NCBI RefSeq assembly: GCF_001895925.1
Contig: NZ_MPPI01000032.1
Location: forward strand, 1-54,353
From: Phormidesmis priestleyi ULC007
GTDB taxonomy: Bacteria; Cyanobacteriota; Cyanobacteriia; Leptolyngbyales; Leptolyngbyaceae
DNA: 54,353 nucleotides
Direction of reading: 5' to 3'
Of this stretch, positions 17,756 to 26,559 are shown piece by piece. Below the pieces are notes generated by a model that saw nothing but the letters and a program-made list of their open reading frames with translations, was not told the DNA's origin and did no database searches. Numbering within the stretch: the first letter of the stretch is position 1; each line of letters opens with the position of its first letter. The position numbers and the translations under genes were made by a program.

Positions 17756-18712
17756 ATGGACTTTAGTTCTGCATTACCGACATTTGTGATTACCCTCCGA
17801 GAAGGCGTTGAGGCGGCTCTCGTGGTCGGCATTGTGCTGGCTTATCTCAAAAAAGCCAAGCAGAGCGATTTAAACTCGTGGGTTTATGGCGGGGTTTTAG
17901 TTGGTCTATTAGTGAGCGGAGTGATTGGTCAGTTGTTTGGTTGGCTAATTGCCAACTTAGGAACGGTCAACCAAAAATATTCTCCGGTGATCGAGCCACT
18001 GCTAGAAGCCGTTTTTAGCCTGATGGCGATCGGGTTTTTAAGCTGGATGCTGATCTGGATGACGCAAAACGCCCGGATGATGAAGCAAAACGTCGAGGGC
18101 GCGATCGGGTCTGCCCTCAGCCATCGCGCCGGGGCAGGTTGGGGCGTTTTTGCCCTGGTTTTTTTTGCAGTCTTGCGCGAAGGGTTTGAAACGGTGCTGT
18201 TTATCGCTGCAAAATTTCAGCAGGGTTTAGTTCCTGCGCTGGGCGCACTGAGCGGCATCGCAGTCGCAGCAGGCATCGGAGCCTTGCTGTTTAAGTGGGG
18301 CGTTAGGCTCAATCTGCGGCTATTTTTTATGGTGATGGGAGCCTTGTTGCTGCTGATCGTGTCGGGCTTAGTTGTCACCTCATTAGGGCACTTTGACACC
18401 GCGATGCAAACACTGGCGCAGTTAGATCGCAAATCGGCGGGGCTGTGTTTCTTTCAAGAGCGATTTGCCAAGCCTCAAGACCGCGATTGCATTTTAGGGC
18501 CGATGGTGTGGAATACCAGCAAAGTGTTACCCGACGATCGCTTTCCTGGAGTCATTCTCAATGCTTTATTTGGCTACACGCAACGCCTATATCTGGTGCA
18601 GGCGATCGGCTATGGCGTGTTCTTAATCACGATCGGCAGCATTTACTTTCAAAGCCTTGCAGGTCGGGCTATTTTCCCGATTCGCAAAGCTCGATCGGCC
18701 ATTTCTGACTAA
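17756..18712 (+). CDS. FTR1 family iron permease
   Basis: A 318-residue seven-helix membrane permease with both REGxE iron-binding motifs: TLREGVEAALVVG (Arg15-Glu19) in the first helix and VLREGFETVLFIA (Arg141-Glu145) in the fourth. FTR1 permeases take up Fe(III) produced by a partnering ferroxidase; Synechocystis has a related cFTR1. A loop with CFFQERF and CILGPMVWN lies before the last helix. It probably works with the multicopper oxidase upstream. The ferritin-like gene follows 29 bases later, so the two are likely co-transcribed. Confidence 0.92.
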   Translation: MDFSSALPTFVITLREGVEAALVVGIVLAYLKKAKQSDLNSWVYGGVLVGLLVSGVIGQLFGWLIANLGTVNQKYSPVIEPLLEAVFSLMAIGFLSWMLIWMTQNARMMKQNVEGAIGSALSHRAGAGWGVFALVFFAVLREGFETVLFIAAKFQQGLVPALGALSGIAVAAGIGALLFKWGVRLNLRLFFMVMGALLLLIVSGLVVTSLGHFDTAMQTLAQLDRKSAGLCFFQERFAKPQDRDCILGPMVWNTSKVLPDDRFPGVILNALFGYTQRLYLVQAIGYGVFLITIGSIYFQSLAGRAIFPIRKARSAISD

Positions 18713-18741
18713 TTATCTATTTCTGAGGGCGTTTTACTACG

Positions 18742-19185
18742 ATGAGAGAACTCGATATTCAATCGGCAACAAGCCTGCTCAATGCGATCATGGAGGCGGA
18801 GCTATCAGGTGTGGTTCGATATACTCACTATTCGCTGATGGTGACGGGCCCTAACCGGATTCCGATCGTGCAATATCTAAAAGCCCAAGCCACCGAATCG
18901 CTGCTGCACGCTCAGCAAGCAGGAGAAATTCTCACCGGGCTAGAGGGGCATCCAAGTTTGCGAATTGCTCCGATCGAAGAAACTTATGAACACTCGATCT
19001 ACGACATTTTGCTAGAGAGCCTCAATCACGAAACGGCGGCTTTAGGTTTATATAAAGATCTGCTAGAAGTGGTGTCAGATGCCAGCATTTATCTAGAAGA
19101 ATTTGCGCGCACCATGATTGGGCAAGAAGAGCTACACGGCATGGAACTTAAAAAAATGCTGCGCGACTTCAGTCCGGTCACATAA
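18742..19185 (+). CDS. ferritin-like (bacterioferritin-type) protein
   Basis: A 147-residue four-helix ferritin-like protein. Helix 1 has MEAELSGVVRYTHYSLM with Glu and Tyr, and helix 2 has LKAQATESLLHAQQAGEIL with the Glu-x-x-x-His (E..LLHA) metal-ligand pattern. Helices 3 and 4 have YDILLESLNHETAALGLYKDLL and IGQEELHGMELKKML, with further Glu and Glu-x-x-His ligands. It would store or buffer imported iron in the cytosol, possibly with ferroxidase activity. It is shorter than canonical bacterioferritin at the C-terminus, and the haem Met cannot be assigned. Confidence 0.85.
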   Translation: MRELDIQSATSLLNAIMEAELSGVVRYTHYSLMVTGPNRIPIVQYLKAQATESLLHAQQAGEILTGLEGHPSLRIAPIEETYEHSIYDILLESLNHETAALGLYKDLLEVVSDASIYLEEFARTMIGQEELHGMELKKMLRDFSPVT

Positions 19186-19290
19186 CTTGTTATTGACAAA
19201 ACATTGTCGGAAAAGTTGCCCATCACTTGCTTGACAACTCATACTCATTACGAGTACGCTCTATTAGTAACCGTCGAGGAGCTAATTTTT

Positions 19291-20025
19291 ATGTTGCCTA
19301 ACCGAGAAGGACAGCACGTTCCTAACGTGACTTTTCACACCCGGCAAAATAACCATTGGGTCGATCTGACCACCCACGATCTGTTTGCTGATAAGACGGT
19401 CGTTGTTTTTTCGTTGCCCGGTGCCTTTACACCTACTTGCTCATCGACTCACTTACCCGGCTATAACGAGTTGGCAAAAGTGTTTAAAGCCAATGGTGTT
19501 GATGAAATTCTTTGCGTGTCAGTCAACGACACCTTTGTGATGAACGAGTGGGCAAAGAGCCAAGAAGCTAATAACCTCACGCTGATTCCTGATGGCAACG
19601 GTGAGTTTAGCGAAGGCATGGGCATGCTGGTCGAAAAGTCAGATCTAGGATTTGGCAAGCGATCGTGGCGCTATTCGATGCTGGTGAAAAATGGCGTAAT
19701 CGAGAAAATGTTTATCGAGCCAGAAGAACCGGGCGACCCATTCAAAGTCTCGGATGCTGACACGATGCTTGCCTACATCAACGCGCAAGCTGAGAAGCCG
19801 AAAGTTGTTTCTCTATTTGTGAAAGAGGGATGTCCGTTTTGCGCCCGTGCTAAGTCAATGCTGACCGATCACGGCATGGACTATGAAGAAATTGTCTTAG
19901 GTCGCGATGCCAACTTAAGAGCGTTACGCGCCATCACCGGAGCCGTCACTGCGCCGCAAGTGTTTATCGATGGCAAACTGATCGGCGGGTCTGAAGCCTT
20001 AGCTGACTACTTGAGCGTAGCGTAA
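19291..20025 (+). CDS. peroxiredoxin-glutaredoxin hybrid protein
   Basis: The ATG at 19291 is chosen because GAGGAG lies about nine bases upstream; an earlier TTG frame (19204) adds a non-family leader. The 244-residue product has a Prx5-type peroxiredoxin domain with [16 protein letters not shown] (peroxidatic Cys50), then a glutaredoxin domain with GCPFCARAK (Cys181/Cys184), cis-Pro TAPQVFI and GGSEAL. Such hybrids reduce H2O2 and alkyl hydroperoxides using glutathione. Beside iron uptake and storage genes it would limit Fenton chemistry. It is separated from the ferritin-like gene by about 105 bases, which may contain its own promoter. Confidence 0.92.
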   Translation: MLPNREGQHVPNVTFHTRQNNHWVDLTTHDLFADKTVVVFSLPGAFTPTCSSTHLPGYNELAKVFKANGVDEILCVSVNDTFVMNEWAKSQEANNLTLIPDGNGEFSEGMGMLVEKSDLGFGKRSWRYSMLVKNGVIEKMFIEPEEPGDPFKVSDADTMLAYINAQAEKPKVVSLFVKEGCPFCARAKSMLTDHGMDYEEIVLGRDANLRALRAITGAVTAPQVFIDGKLIGGSEALADYLSVA

Positions 20026-20037
20026 TCGCGAGAAGAA

Positions 20038-20071
20038 CCCTCACCCCAAACCCCTCTCCCGCAGGAGAGGG
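20038..20071. repeat. short dispersed hairpin repeat (CCCTCTCC type)
   Basis: CCCTCACCCCAAACCCCTCTCC followed by CGCA and GGAGAGGG. This resembles a common intergenic cyanobacterial repeat. It lies between two convergent genes and may act as a bidirectional terminator. Confidence 0.6.
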
Positions 20072-20090
20072 TCCATAAGTTTAGTAGTGC

Positions 20091-21515
20091 TTATGAGCCA
20101 GACGATCGCCGCTTTTCTGCCAGGTTGCGTGGTGGCACGGTCTGACCTTGAGAAAATCGCCTTTCAAACCGACCCAGCACCAGCCAGATGATGTCGGCTA
20201 GCGCTATCGTCACTGTCTCAATCATGGCAGAGGGTTGGTCTAGCCAAAGGGTCGAGAGCGGAATCGTGGCGATCGCGATCACTCCAACGCCTACACAAGT
20301 GCTGCGAATTTGCTGAATTGTGTTTAGGGCAGCTCGACAACTGGCGCAGTTTTGGGTGTGAGACTGGTAGCGATCGAGCAGTTGTGCGGGCGATAAAGCC
20401 GGAGTCAACGCTTCACCCAGAAACGGATCTGCCTGATATTGGTTGACCCACTGCCGAAACTCTGTCACAAAGCGATCGGCGCTCGTGGGCAGATAAAACG
20501 CCTTAGCAAAATTAGAACTGCCGCCCTGACGTTCTAAATAGCGCTCTTGCAGGTGCAGGAAGATTTGATCGTCTTCAAGAATGGCGTTTTGATTGAGGTG
20601 AGAATACCAGCGCGGCGTAAGTTTGATGAAGAACGCTGGAATTTTTGAAGAAAACTTAAACGGAAAAATCGCAAATAGGCGGCATTCTCCCTTGCGGGTC
20701 GGTGTGGCGTAAACAACTGTAAGGGTTCTGCCAAACTGCTCTGAGGTGAGGTCGTGCCACATTAAGCCCGGAGCAACGAAGGTGGTGTCTTGCCGCCCCA
20801 ATGTGCCTCGACGCGGACCTTCTGCCCACACGCCCTGAAAGCCCTGGCGATCGGACTTGACGACTTCTAATTCAACAGGGGCAGCGTTAGCGCGATTGCC
20901 GACTGATTTGTGATGTGTGAAGGGCAGATGACTAGAGTCGAGGACATTTTCTAATAACGTCAGAGCGTCATAGGGCAAATCGCGAAAGGTGTTGAGACAG
21001 ACCCATTCAGTGGAATCTTCGAGCGCCTCGACGATCGGAACGGTGACTTTTTCAGCATTTTTTGGCTGACCCGCGTAGACAAACAGCAGACCTTGACGCA
21101 CAGCCGTGGGCAGCGAGGCAACACAGGCTCTTTTAGAAAGATGAGCCATTCCGTCTGTCGCTTGTTGAGGAATGCGATCGCACTGTCCGTCTCCTGAAAA
21201 TGCCCAGCCGTGATAGGGGCACTCTAGCAAGCCGTCTTCAGCTATTCTGCCTTGAGAAAGGGATGCGAGACGGTGAGGGCATTGGTCATCAAACACTCGC
21301 CAAGCTTGAGTGTGGCGATCCCACCAGATCACAAGATCGCGTTCTAGTAACGTAAATGGGGTCGGCGTTGTCTGATCGAGATCGGCGAGATAAGCGATCA
21401 GATGCCAAGCTTCTCGCCAATCAAAGCGAGTCGGGTCACTGCCGCCTGCCGCCACACTATCTGACTGAGCGGATTGAGGCGGTGCAATCTCTGAAATTCT
21501 GTCTTCTAAATTCAT
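20091..21515 (-). CDS. Rieske oxygenase of the PaO/Lls1/Tic55 type
   Basis: A 474-residue non-haem oxygenase. The Rieske centre is CPHRLASL with ECPYHGW (Cys79/His81, Cys99/His102). The mononuclear iron site is the ENVLDSSHLPFTHH motif (Asp193, His196, His201). A PaO-type C-terminal domain follows with the CxxC motif NCASCRAAL (Cys390/Cys393) and one or two transmembrane helices after it. Pheophorbide a oxygenase, Ptc52 and Tic55 relatives share this layout; in cyanobacteria the substrate is uncertain, possibly a chlorophyll derivative. It is monocistronic and convergent with the peroxiredoxin gene. Confidence 0.88.
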   Translation of the reverse strand: MNLEDRISEIAPPQSAQSDSVAAGGSDPTRFDWREAWHLIAYLADLDQTTPTPFTLLERDLVIWWDRHTQAWRVFDDQCPHRLASLSQGRIAEDGLLECPYHGWAFSGDGQCDRIPQQATDGMAHLSKRACVASLPTAVRQGLLFVYAGQPKNAEKVTVPIVEALEDSTEWVCLNTFRDLPYDALTLLENVLDSSHLPFTHHKSVGNRANAAPVELEVVKSDRQGFQGVWAEGPRRGTLGRQDTTFVAPGLMWHDLTSEQFGRTLTVVYATPTRKGECRLFAIFPFKFSSKIPAFFIKLTPRWYSHLNQNAILEDDQIFLHLQERYLERQGGSSNFAKAFYLPTSADRFVTEFRQWVNQYQADPFLGEALTPALSPAQLLDRYQSHTQNCASCRAALNTIQQIRSTCVGVGVIAIATIPLSTLWLDQPSAMIETVTIALADIIWLVLGRFERRFSQGQTVPPRNLAEKRRSSGS

Positions 21516-21631
21516 TGGGACAACGACAAGCGCGACGAAGCTGACTGTTCGATTTTATCGCGTCTGCATCTAATGTAAAGATTTGTTCATTTCTCTGATC
21601 GATTTACGCTTGCTTCTACCAAGTGCTATTT

Positions 21632-22363
21632 CTACAGCGCTTGATGGATGCTCTCAACAAGCATTTCAATAAAGTCAACGGCATCGCCAACAAGCCCCTC
21701 ATCAATGTTCCATCGACTTCCAATATTAAAAGTTGGGTCTATGTCGGCTTCATGAGCAATTTTGTTTCTCCGATCGACGATCGAAGTTAGTTGTTGCTTA
21801 ATATCTTTTGCGGGTTTAGTCATCTGAATAGCCATCTCATCCCACAGCTTTTTATCTGAGATGTATCTGATCGCCTCAGCGATTTTGTCTGCTTGCTGAA
21901 AGCTCTGATATCCCAGACGTTCCCGGATCTCATCCTCTAACCAAGAGGTATTATTTAGCCTATTTATGAGGCTATTAGAAAGTGTGGGGATCAAAGCTGA
22001 AACTGGGTAGGATTGCTGGAGAAATGTATAACCTTGAGCTTGTTGAATTTCATTTTCAAGCCAAGAGGCAATATCGATCGCGGTTAGTCGGTCCTGACGT
22101 GCGCCACCCAACGACACTTGAAAGCGTGAGAACGCTGAAGTTGTTGGTTCAGAACGCTGTCCTCGATGAATTTGCAACATTCCCAGCGTCACAACTTCAT
22201 GCACATAATAATCCAACGCGCTCACAGCAAGAACCAGCGCAGCACGTAACATATCTGACATATCAAGTGCGCCAGTAGCTTGAGCTTTGACAGAGTTATG
22301 AAGTGCAATCAGGTCTCGGACGCGACCAATACTGATGCGAAATTGGTCAAGCGCTGACTGCAT
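21632..22363 (-). CDS. HEPN domain protein (RiboL-PSP-like) with internal repeat
   Basis: A 243-residue helical protein. The N-terminal half has LRAALVLAVSALDYYVHEVV, typical of RiboL-PSP-HEPN proteins, and the C-terminal half has VDRRNKIAHEAD, the R-x4-H catalytic pattern of HEPN RNases (Arg199, His204). Between them a segment is repeated: SWLENEIQQAQGY at about 100-112 and SWLEDEIRERLGY at about 140-152. HEPN proteins often act as RNases in toxin-antitoxin, abortive infection and CRISPR systems. The start overlaps the end of the ParA gene by 17 bases, so the pair is one unit and ParA may control the HEPN protein (inference). Confidence 0.75.
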   Translation of the reverse strand: MQSALDQFRISIGRVRDLIALHNSVKAQATGALDMSDMLRAALVLAVSALDYYVHEVVTLGMLQIHRGQRSEPTTSAFSRFQVSLGGARQDRLTAIDIASWLENEIQQAQGYTFLQQSYPVSALIPTLSNSLINRLNNTSWLEDEIRERLGYQSFQQADKIAEAIRYISDKKLWDEMAIQMTKPAKDIKQQLTSIVDRRNKIAHEADIDPTFNIGSRWNIDEGLVGDAVDFIEMLVESIHQAL

Positions 22364-23417
22364 ACGGCGAGCTTTCGGAACTTAGTGCAATGATTTTGTC
22401 TGCCAAATCTGAAAAAGTTTGTCTGAACTCCTCCTGTTTCTTTTGGTTGTTGTCCAAAACAATTCCTGTTTGACCCAACTGTTTAGGGGTTAACGCATAA
22501 ACTGGAGTTCTATGTTCTTGAGATAGAGCAATCAGACTATTGAAGTTTGAAATTTTTGCCAGAGAGAAGCTGCCTTGAATTCCCTGATCTCTGTAAATCT
22601 GACTCGGCAGCATCATATGGTTCTGACTCATGATTGGAACCAATTTGTCAGAGACAGCTTGCTCAATCTTCTTGATCCAGGTTTGAAACGCAGCCGTCTC
22701 TTTACCTCGGATAATTCGATAGTTTTGAACGATCGTCCCTAAAAATCGCAGAGTTACATCAGGGAACGGATAATTAGCTTCCTTTAAAGTTTGAAGTGAG
22801 CTTGCTGACTTTGCCCAGGCATACCATCTTGGCAAGACTTTCGCCAAAGAGTCGATCGCCATTACAGAGAAGAAGTCAGCAGTAGTCGGCACTAAGAAGA
22901 AGTCACTGATCATGAGCAGATTTTGGTTAATCGAGCCTAAGCTTGGACTCATATCAATCAGCATATAATCTGCATTGAACTTAGTTGCCGTTTTTTCAAG
23001 CAGATCATTGATGGCACCGGGTAGATTCTTGAGAGCTTGAATTGAGCCACTTAATTCTTGAGCAATGCCTAGTGTTACTTCATACTCGGCAAAACCAACA
23101 TGACCAGGCAACAGAAATAAGTCATTCCGACCTTGTATGGGAACACAATCAACAGCTTCAATCGCTCTCGGCTGTGACTCAAATGCGGGAGCCAATCCTG
23201 TCTTGATGTTTGAAGTTGTGTTGTAGATTTCTTGAATTCTCGCCTCGTCATCCTCAGTTTCTTCTCCCAAAGCCATGCCTGTGAGATTACATTGGGGATC
23301 ACTGTCTACAAGGATCACTCTTTTCCCTTTTGAGGCAAGCATCCAGCCCAAATTGAATGTGGTTGTAGTCTTGCTGACTCCGCCTTTGTGGTTGAATAAA
23401 GCAATTTTTTGAACCAT
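22347..23417 (-). CDS. ParA family ATPase paired with HEPN protein
   Basis: The ATG at 23417 gives a start at the typical ParA beta-1 strand; an upstream ATG at 23468 adds 17 basic residues with no family character. The 356-residue product has a deviant Walker A, KGGVSKTTT (Lys11, Lys16), a switch I VDSDPQCNLTG and a Walker B-like YMLIDMSPSLG. ParA proteins drive plasmid or cargo partition or act as switches. No ParB gene follows; instead a HEPN gene overlaps its end. The protein is longer than many ParA proteins and contains an insertion around residues 60-110. Confidence 0.85.
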   Translation of the reverse strand: MVQKIALFNHKGGVSKTTTTFNLGWMLASKGKRVILVDSDPQCNLTGMALGEETEDDEARIQEIYNTTSNIKTGLAPAFESQPRAIEAVDCVPIQGRNDLFLLPGHVGFAEYEVTLGIAQELSGSIQALKNLPGAINDLLEKTATKFNADYMLIDMSPSLGSINQNLLMISDFFLVPTTADFFSVMAIDSLAKVLPRWYAWAKSASSLQTLKEANYPFPDVTLRFLGTIVQNYRIIRGKETAAFQTWIKKIEQAVSDKLVPIMSQNHMMLPSQIYRDQGIQGSFSLAKISNFNSLIALSQEHRTPVYALTPKQLGQTGIVLDNNQKKQEEFRQTFSDLADKIIALSSESSPYAVSA

Positions 23418-24018
23418 TACATCAAGCCTTCTTGTAAATGTCGCGATCGCTGCCTGCCCAAACCTCAAAAGACGAGGTAATTCCTAGCCTCTATCCTTGA
23501 GTGTAGCTTGAGGCCTTCTGACCGGAAGTTTACGCCCAAAAGAGCTTGGTGTTTGACCGACAATTCTAATTGCTATCATTTGCCCCAACCCAATCTGCTT
23601 GACTTTCTAAGCAATAGCGAAGCGATCGCACCTCTAACCCTGCCAGCATAGGAGCAAGAAGTTATTCAACACATTTCGTAAACGAATTTCGTATATGACA
23701 GCACTGCATTAAATTAAAAATCAATTGAAAATATCATTTCATCAGACAAAACTTCTACCTCAAGATAGAAGTAGTTTTGTCCTTTAGATAGAAGCCGAAA
23801 GAGAACACTAGCCCATATAGTCCGTTAAGTAAGTCTAAAAGTGAGGATAAAGTCTACGATCGAGCATTTTAACCTTGTGAGGAATTCGATAACTTAGTTA
23901 TCAGCAAAAAGCGCTTTTATAAATTCACAACTCGTTAGTCTGCCTCTCTAGCTCATCTAAATTTTTACGACTTAAGCTCCTTATAAACCATTCAATATCT
24001 AACTTATTGAGACAACTT
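23418..24018. other. divergent intergenic region with hairpin
   Basis: About 600 bases between the ParA gene (leftward) and the glycosyltransferase gene (rightward). It contains an inverted repeat at 23745-23781 (GACAAAACTTCTACC with a partner ending AGTAGTTTTGTC) and a small palindrome TTCGTAAACGAA near 23678-23690. No gene, tRNA or clear promoter was recognised. Confidence 0.4.
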
Positions 24019-25284
24019 ATGTCCCAATCTAAAAATCTGCCCGTCTATAATCTTGCACAGAGTTCATTTACAAAAGAGGACACAAAATCTACAAAGCTGC
24101 GCTGGTTAAATCAAGATATTTCTACCTTAGAAGATACTTTTTCAGATGCACCTGATCTGATTTGTTTGTCTCACTTGCGCTGGGATTTTGTCTATCAACG
24201 CCCTCAACATTTGCTAACTCGGTGCGCTCAAGACCGTCGAGTTTTCTTTATCGAAGAGCCATTTTTTGGCCCAGACGAACAAGCCTGGTTAGCCATGAGT
24301 CGGCGAGACTCTGGACTTTGGGTCGCCGTACCTCATTTGCCTGAAGGGTTGAGTCAAGAAGCTGCGATCGCACTGCAAAAACAGTTATTAGATGACTTAT
24401 TTATAACCTGTAGCATTCGCGATTATGCCTTCTGGTATTACACCCCGATGGCGTTAGCATTTACTGATCACCTTCAACCCTTGGCGATCGTCTATGACTG
24501 CATGGACGAACTTTCTGCATTTCAGGGTGCCCCGCCTGCTTTGAAACAGCGAGAAATTGAGCTATTTCAGAAAGCGGACTTGGTGTTTACGGGCGGACAG
24601 AGCCTTTACGAGGTCAAGCGGCATCAGCATCCTAACGTTTACGCCTTTCCTAGCAGCATTGATGCGCCTCACTTTGCTCAAGCCCGTCAACCGATCGCCG
24701 AACCCCCAGATCAGGTCAACATTCCTCATCCGCGCCTTGGCTTTTATGGTGTAATCGACGAGCGCATGGATATCGACCTTTTGGCGGGAGTCGCGGATGC
24801 CCGTCCTGACTGGCATTTAGTGTTGATCGGGCCCGTTGTCAAAATCGATCCAGCCACGCTACCGCAGCGTTCTAACATTCATTATCTCGGCGGCAAATCT
24901 TATCTAGAACTGCCTGATTATTTAGCCGGGTGGGATGTGGCACTGTTGCCGTTTGCCCGCAACGAGTCTACGCGATTTATCAGCCCCACCAAAACGCCCG
25001 AATATCTCGCTGCTGGCAAACCCGTGGTTTCGACCTCAATTCGCGATGTGGTGTGCCCCTATAGAGAACTGGGTCTAGTGCAGATTGCCGATGCCCCGTC
25101 TGAGTTTGTGGCAGCCGTTGAAACTGCTTTGCAAACCGCTCGGCAAGATTCTGAGTGGCTCGATCGCGTCGATGCTTTTCTCGCCCAAAACTCGTGGGAT
25201 AAAACTTGGGCAAGCATGAGCCACCTGATTGAGTCGGCAGTTTCAACAGTCAAAACGCCAACTAGGTCGCCCTCAGACCCCTAA
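24019..25284 (+). CDS. glycosyltransferase (GT4/GT1-like)
   Basis: A GT-B glycosyltransferase of about 421 residues. The N-terminal half has LICLSHLRWDFVYQRPQHLL, characteristic of a family that assembles exopolysaccharide or glycolipid. The C-terminal half has HPRLGFYGVIDERMD, then YLGGKSYLELPDYLAGWDV and the donor-binding stretch KTPEYLAAGKPVVST with a conserved Glu. I choose the ATG at 24019; a TTG at 24007 adds four residues. It is followed 38 bases later by the UDP-galactopyranose mutase gene, so galactofuranose-containing glycan synthesis is plausible. Confidence 0.85.
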   Translation: MSQSKNLPVYNLAQSSFTKEDTKSTKLRWLNQDISTLEDTFSDAPDLICLSHLRWDFVYQRPQHLLTRCAQDRRVFFIEEPFFGPDEQAWLAMSRRDSGLWVAVPHLPEGLSQEAAIALQKQLLDDLFITCSIRDYAFWYYTPMALAFTDHLQPLAIVYDCMDELSAFQGAPPALKQREIELFQKADLVFTGGQSLYEVKRHQHPNVYAFPSSIDAPHFAQARQPIAEPPDQVNIPHPRLGFYGVIDERMDIDLLAGVADARPDWHLVLIGPVVKIDPATLPQRSNIHYLGGKSYLELPDYLAGWDVALLPFARNESTRFISPTKTPEYLAAGKPVVSTSIRDVVCPYRELGLVQIADAPSEFVAAVETALQTARQDSEWLDRVDAFLAQNSWDKTWASMSHLIESAVSTVKTPTRSPSDP

Positions 25285-25322
25285 TCGCTCCGTCTCATTC
25301 ATCTATACAAAAGGGTCTTGTC

Positions 25323-26468
25323 ATGTTTGATTATCTCATTGTCGGGGCTGGGTTTGCTGGCAGCATTTTGGCAGAGCGACTTGCCAATCAATCAGGCAAA
25401 AAAGTGCTGATCGTCGATCGTCGAAATCACATTGGTGGCAACGCTTATGATCACTACAACGAAGCCGGGATTTTGGTACACAAATACGGCCCGCACATCT
25501 TTCACACCAATTCTCGCGACGTGTTTGAATATCTGTCTCACTTCACCGAATGGCGACGCTATGAGCATCGAGTTTTAGCAAGTGTTGACGGTCAGTTAGT
25601 GCCGATTCCGATTAACCTGAATACGATCAACAAACTTTATGGGCTAAAACTTAATTCCTTTGAGCTTGAGAAATTTTTTGAGTCAGTTGCAGAACCTAAA
25701 GATTCAATTCGCACCTCTGAAGATGTGGTGGTGAACAAAGTTGGGCGAGAACTCTACGAAAAATTCTTTCGCAACTATACCCGCAAACAGTGGGGCATTG
25801 ATCCCTCTGAACTGGACAAATCGGTAACGGCGCGTGTGCCTACTCGTACTAATCGCGACGATCGCTACTTTACTGATACCTATCAAGCGATGCCGCTCTA
25901 TGGCTTTACGCGCATGTTTGAAAATCTGTTGAATCACCCCAATATCAAGGTGATGCTCAACACTGATTATCGAGAAATTCGAGGGATGATTCCCTATAAA
26001 GAGATGATTTATACCGGGCCGGTAGACGAATTTTTTGACTGTCGGTTTGGCAAATTGCCCTATCGATCGCTCGACTTTAAGCACGAAACCTTAAACGAGT
26101 CCGTTCATCAAACTGCCCCTGTCGTCAACTACCCCAACGAGCATCTCTATACGCGCATCACCGAGTTTAAATACCTCACGGGTCAAGAGCATTCTAAAAC
26201 CAGCATCGTCTACGAATTTCCGAAAGCAGAAGGCGATCCTTACTATCCGGTGCCGCGCCCTGAGAATGCCGAACTCTACAAAAAATATAAAGCCTTAGCT
26301 GACGCAACACCCAATGTAGAATTTGTAGGACGACTCGCCACCTACAAATATTACAACATGGATCAAGTCGTCGCCCAAGCCCTTGCAGTCTATGCAAAAT
26401 TGAGCGATCGCTCTCGCTGGCAACCCGAAGAAAAAAACGGTCACGCCCTCGCAGGAACAGTTCGATAG
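25323..26468 (+). CDS. glf: UDP-galactopyranose mutase
   Basis: A 381-residue flavoenzyme that interconverts UDP-galactopyranose and UDP-galactofuranose. The FAD-binding N-terminus is DYLIVGAGFAGSILAERL with the VDRRNHIGGNAYD motif. Family signatures follow: YGPHIFHTNSRDVFEYL, FFRNYTRKQWG, RVPTRTNRDDRYF with the UDP-binding Arg, YTGPVDEFFDCRFGKLPYRS, and the C-terminal GRLATYKYYNMDQ. It would supply galactofuranose for surface glycans. It sits in the middle of a three-gene glycan operon. Confidence 0.95.
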   Translation: MFDYLIVGAGFAGSILAERLANQSGKKVLIVDRRNHIGGNAYDHYNEAGILVHKYGPHIFHTNSRDVFEYLSHFTEWRRYEHRVLASVDGQLVPIPINLNTINKLYGLKLNSFELEKFFESVAEPKDSIRTSEDVVVNKVGRELYEKFFRNYTRKQWGIDPSELDKSVTARVPTRTNRDDRYFTDTYQAMPLYGFTRMFENLLNHPNIKVMLNTDYREIRGMIPYKEMIYTGPVDEFFDCRFGKLPYRSLDFKHETLNESVHQTAPVVNYPNEHLYTRITEFKYLTGQEHSKTSIVYEFPKAEGDPYYPVPRPENAELYKKYKALADATPNVEFVGRLATYKYYNMDQVVAQALAVYAKLSDRSRWQPEEKNGHALAGTVR

Positions 26469-26504
26469 TTTCACACGAAGTTTATCTACACGACAGATCC
26501 GCAT

Positions 26505-26532
26505 GTAGGGGCACAATATATCGTGCCCTACC
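26505..26532. repeat. dispersed hairpin repeat (GTAGGGGCAC type)
   Basis: GTAGGGGCACAATATA pairs with TCGTGCCCTAC. Similar GTAGGGGC hairpins are frequent in cyanobacterial spacers. It lies in the 91-base gap between glf and the GH1-RmlD gene and may weaken read-through. Confidence 0.6.
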
Positions 26533-26559
26533 CCGGCAAATTTGGATTGAAACACAGGG

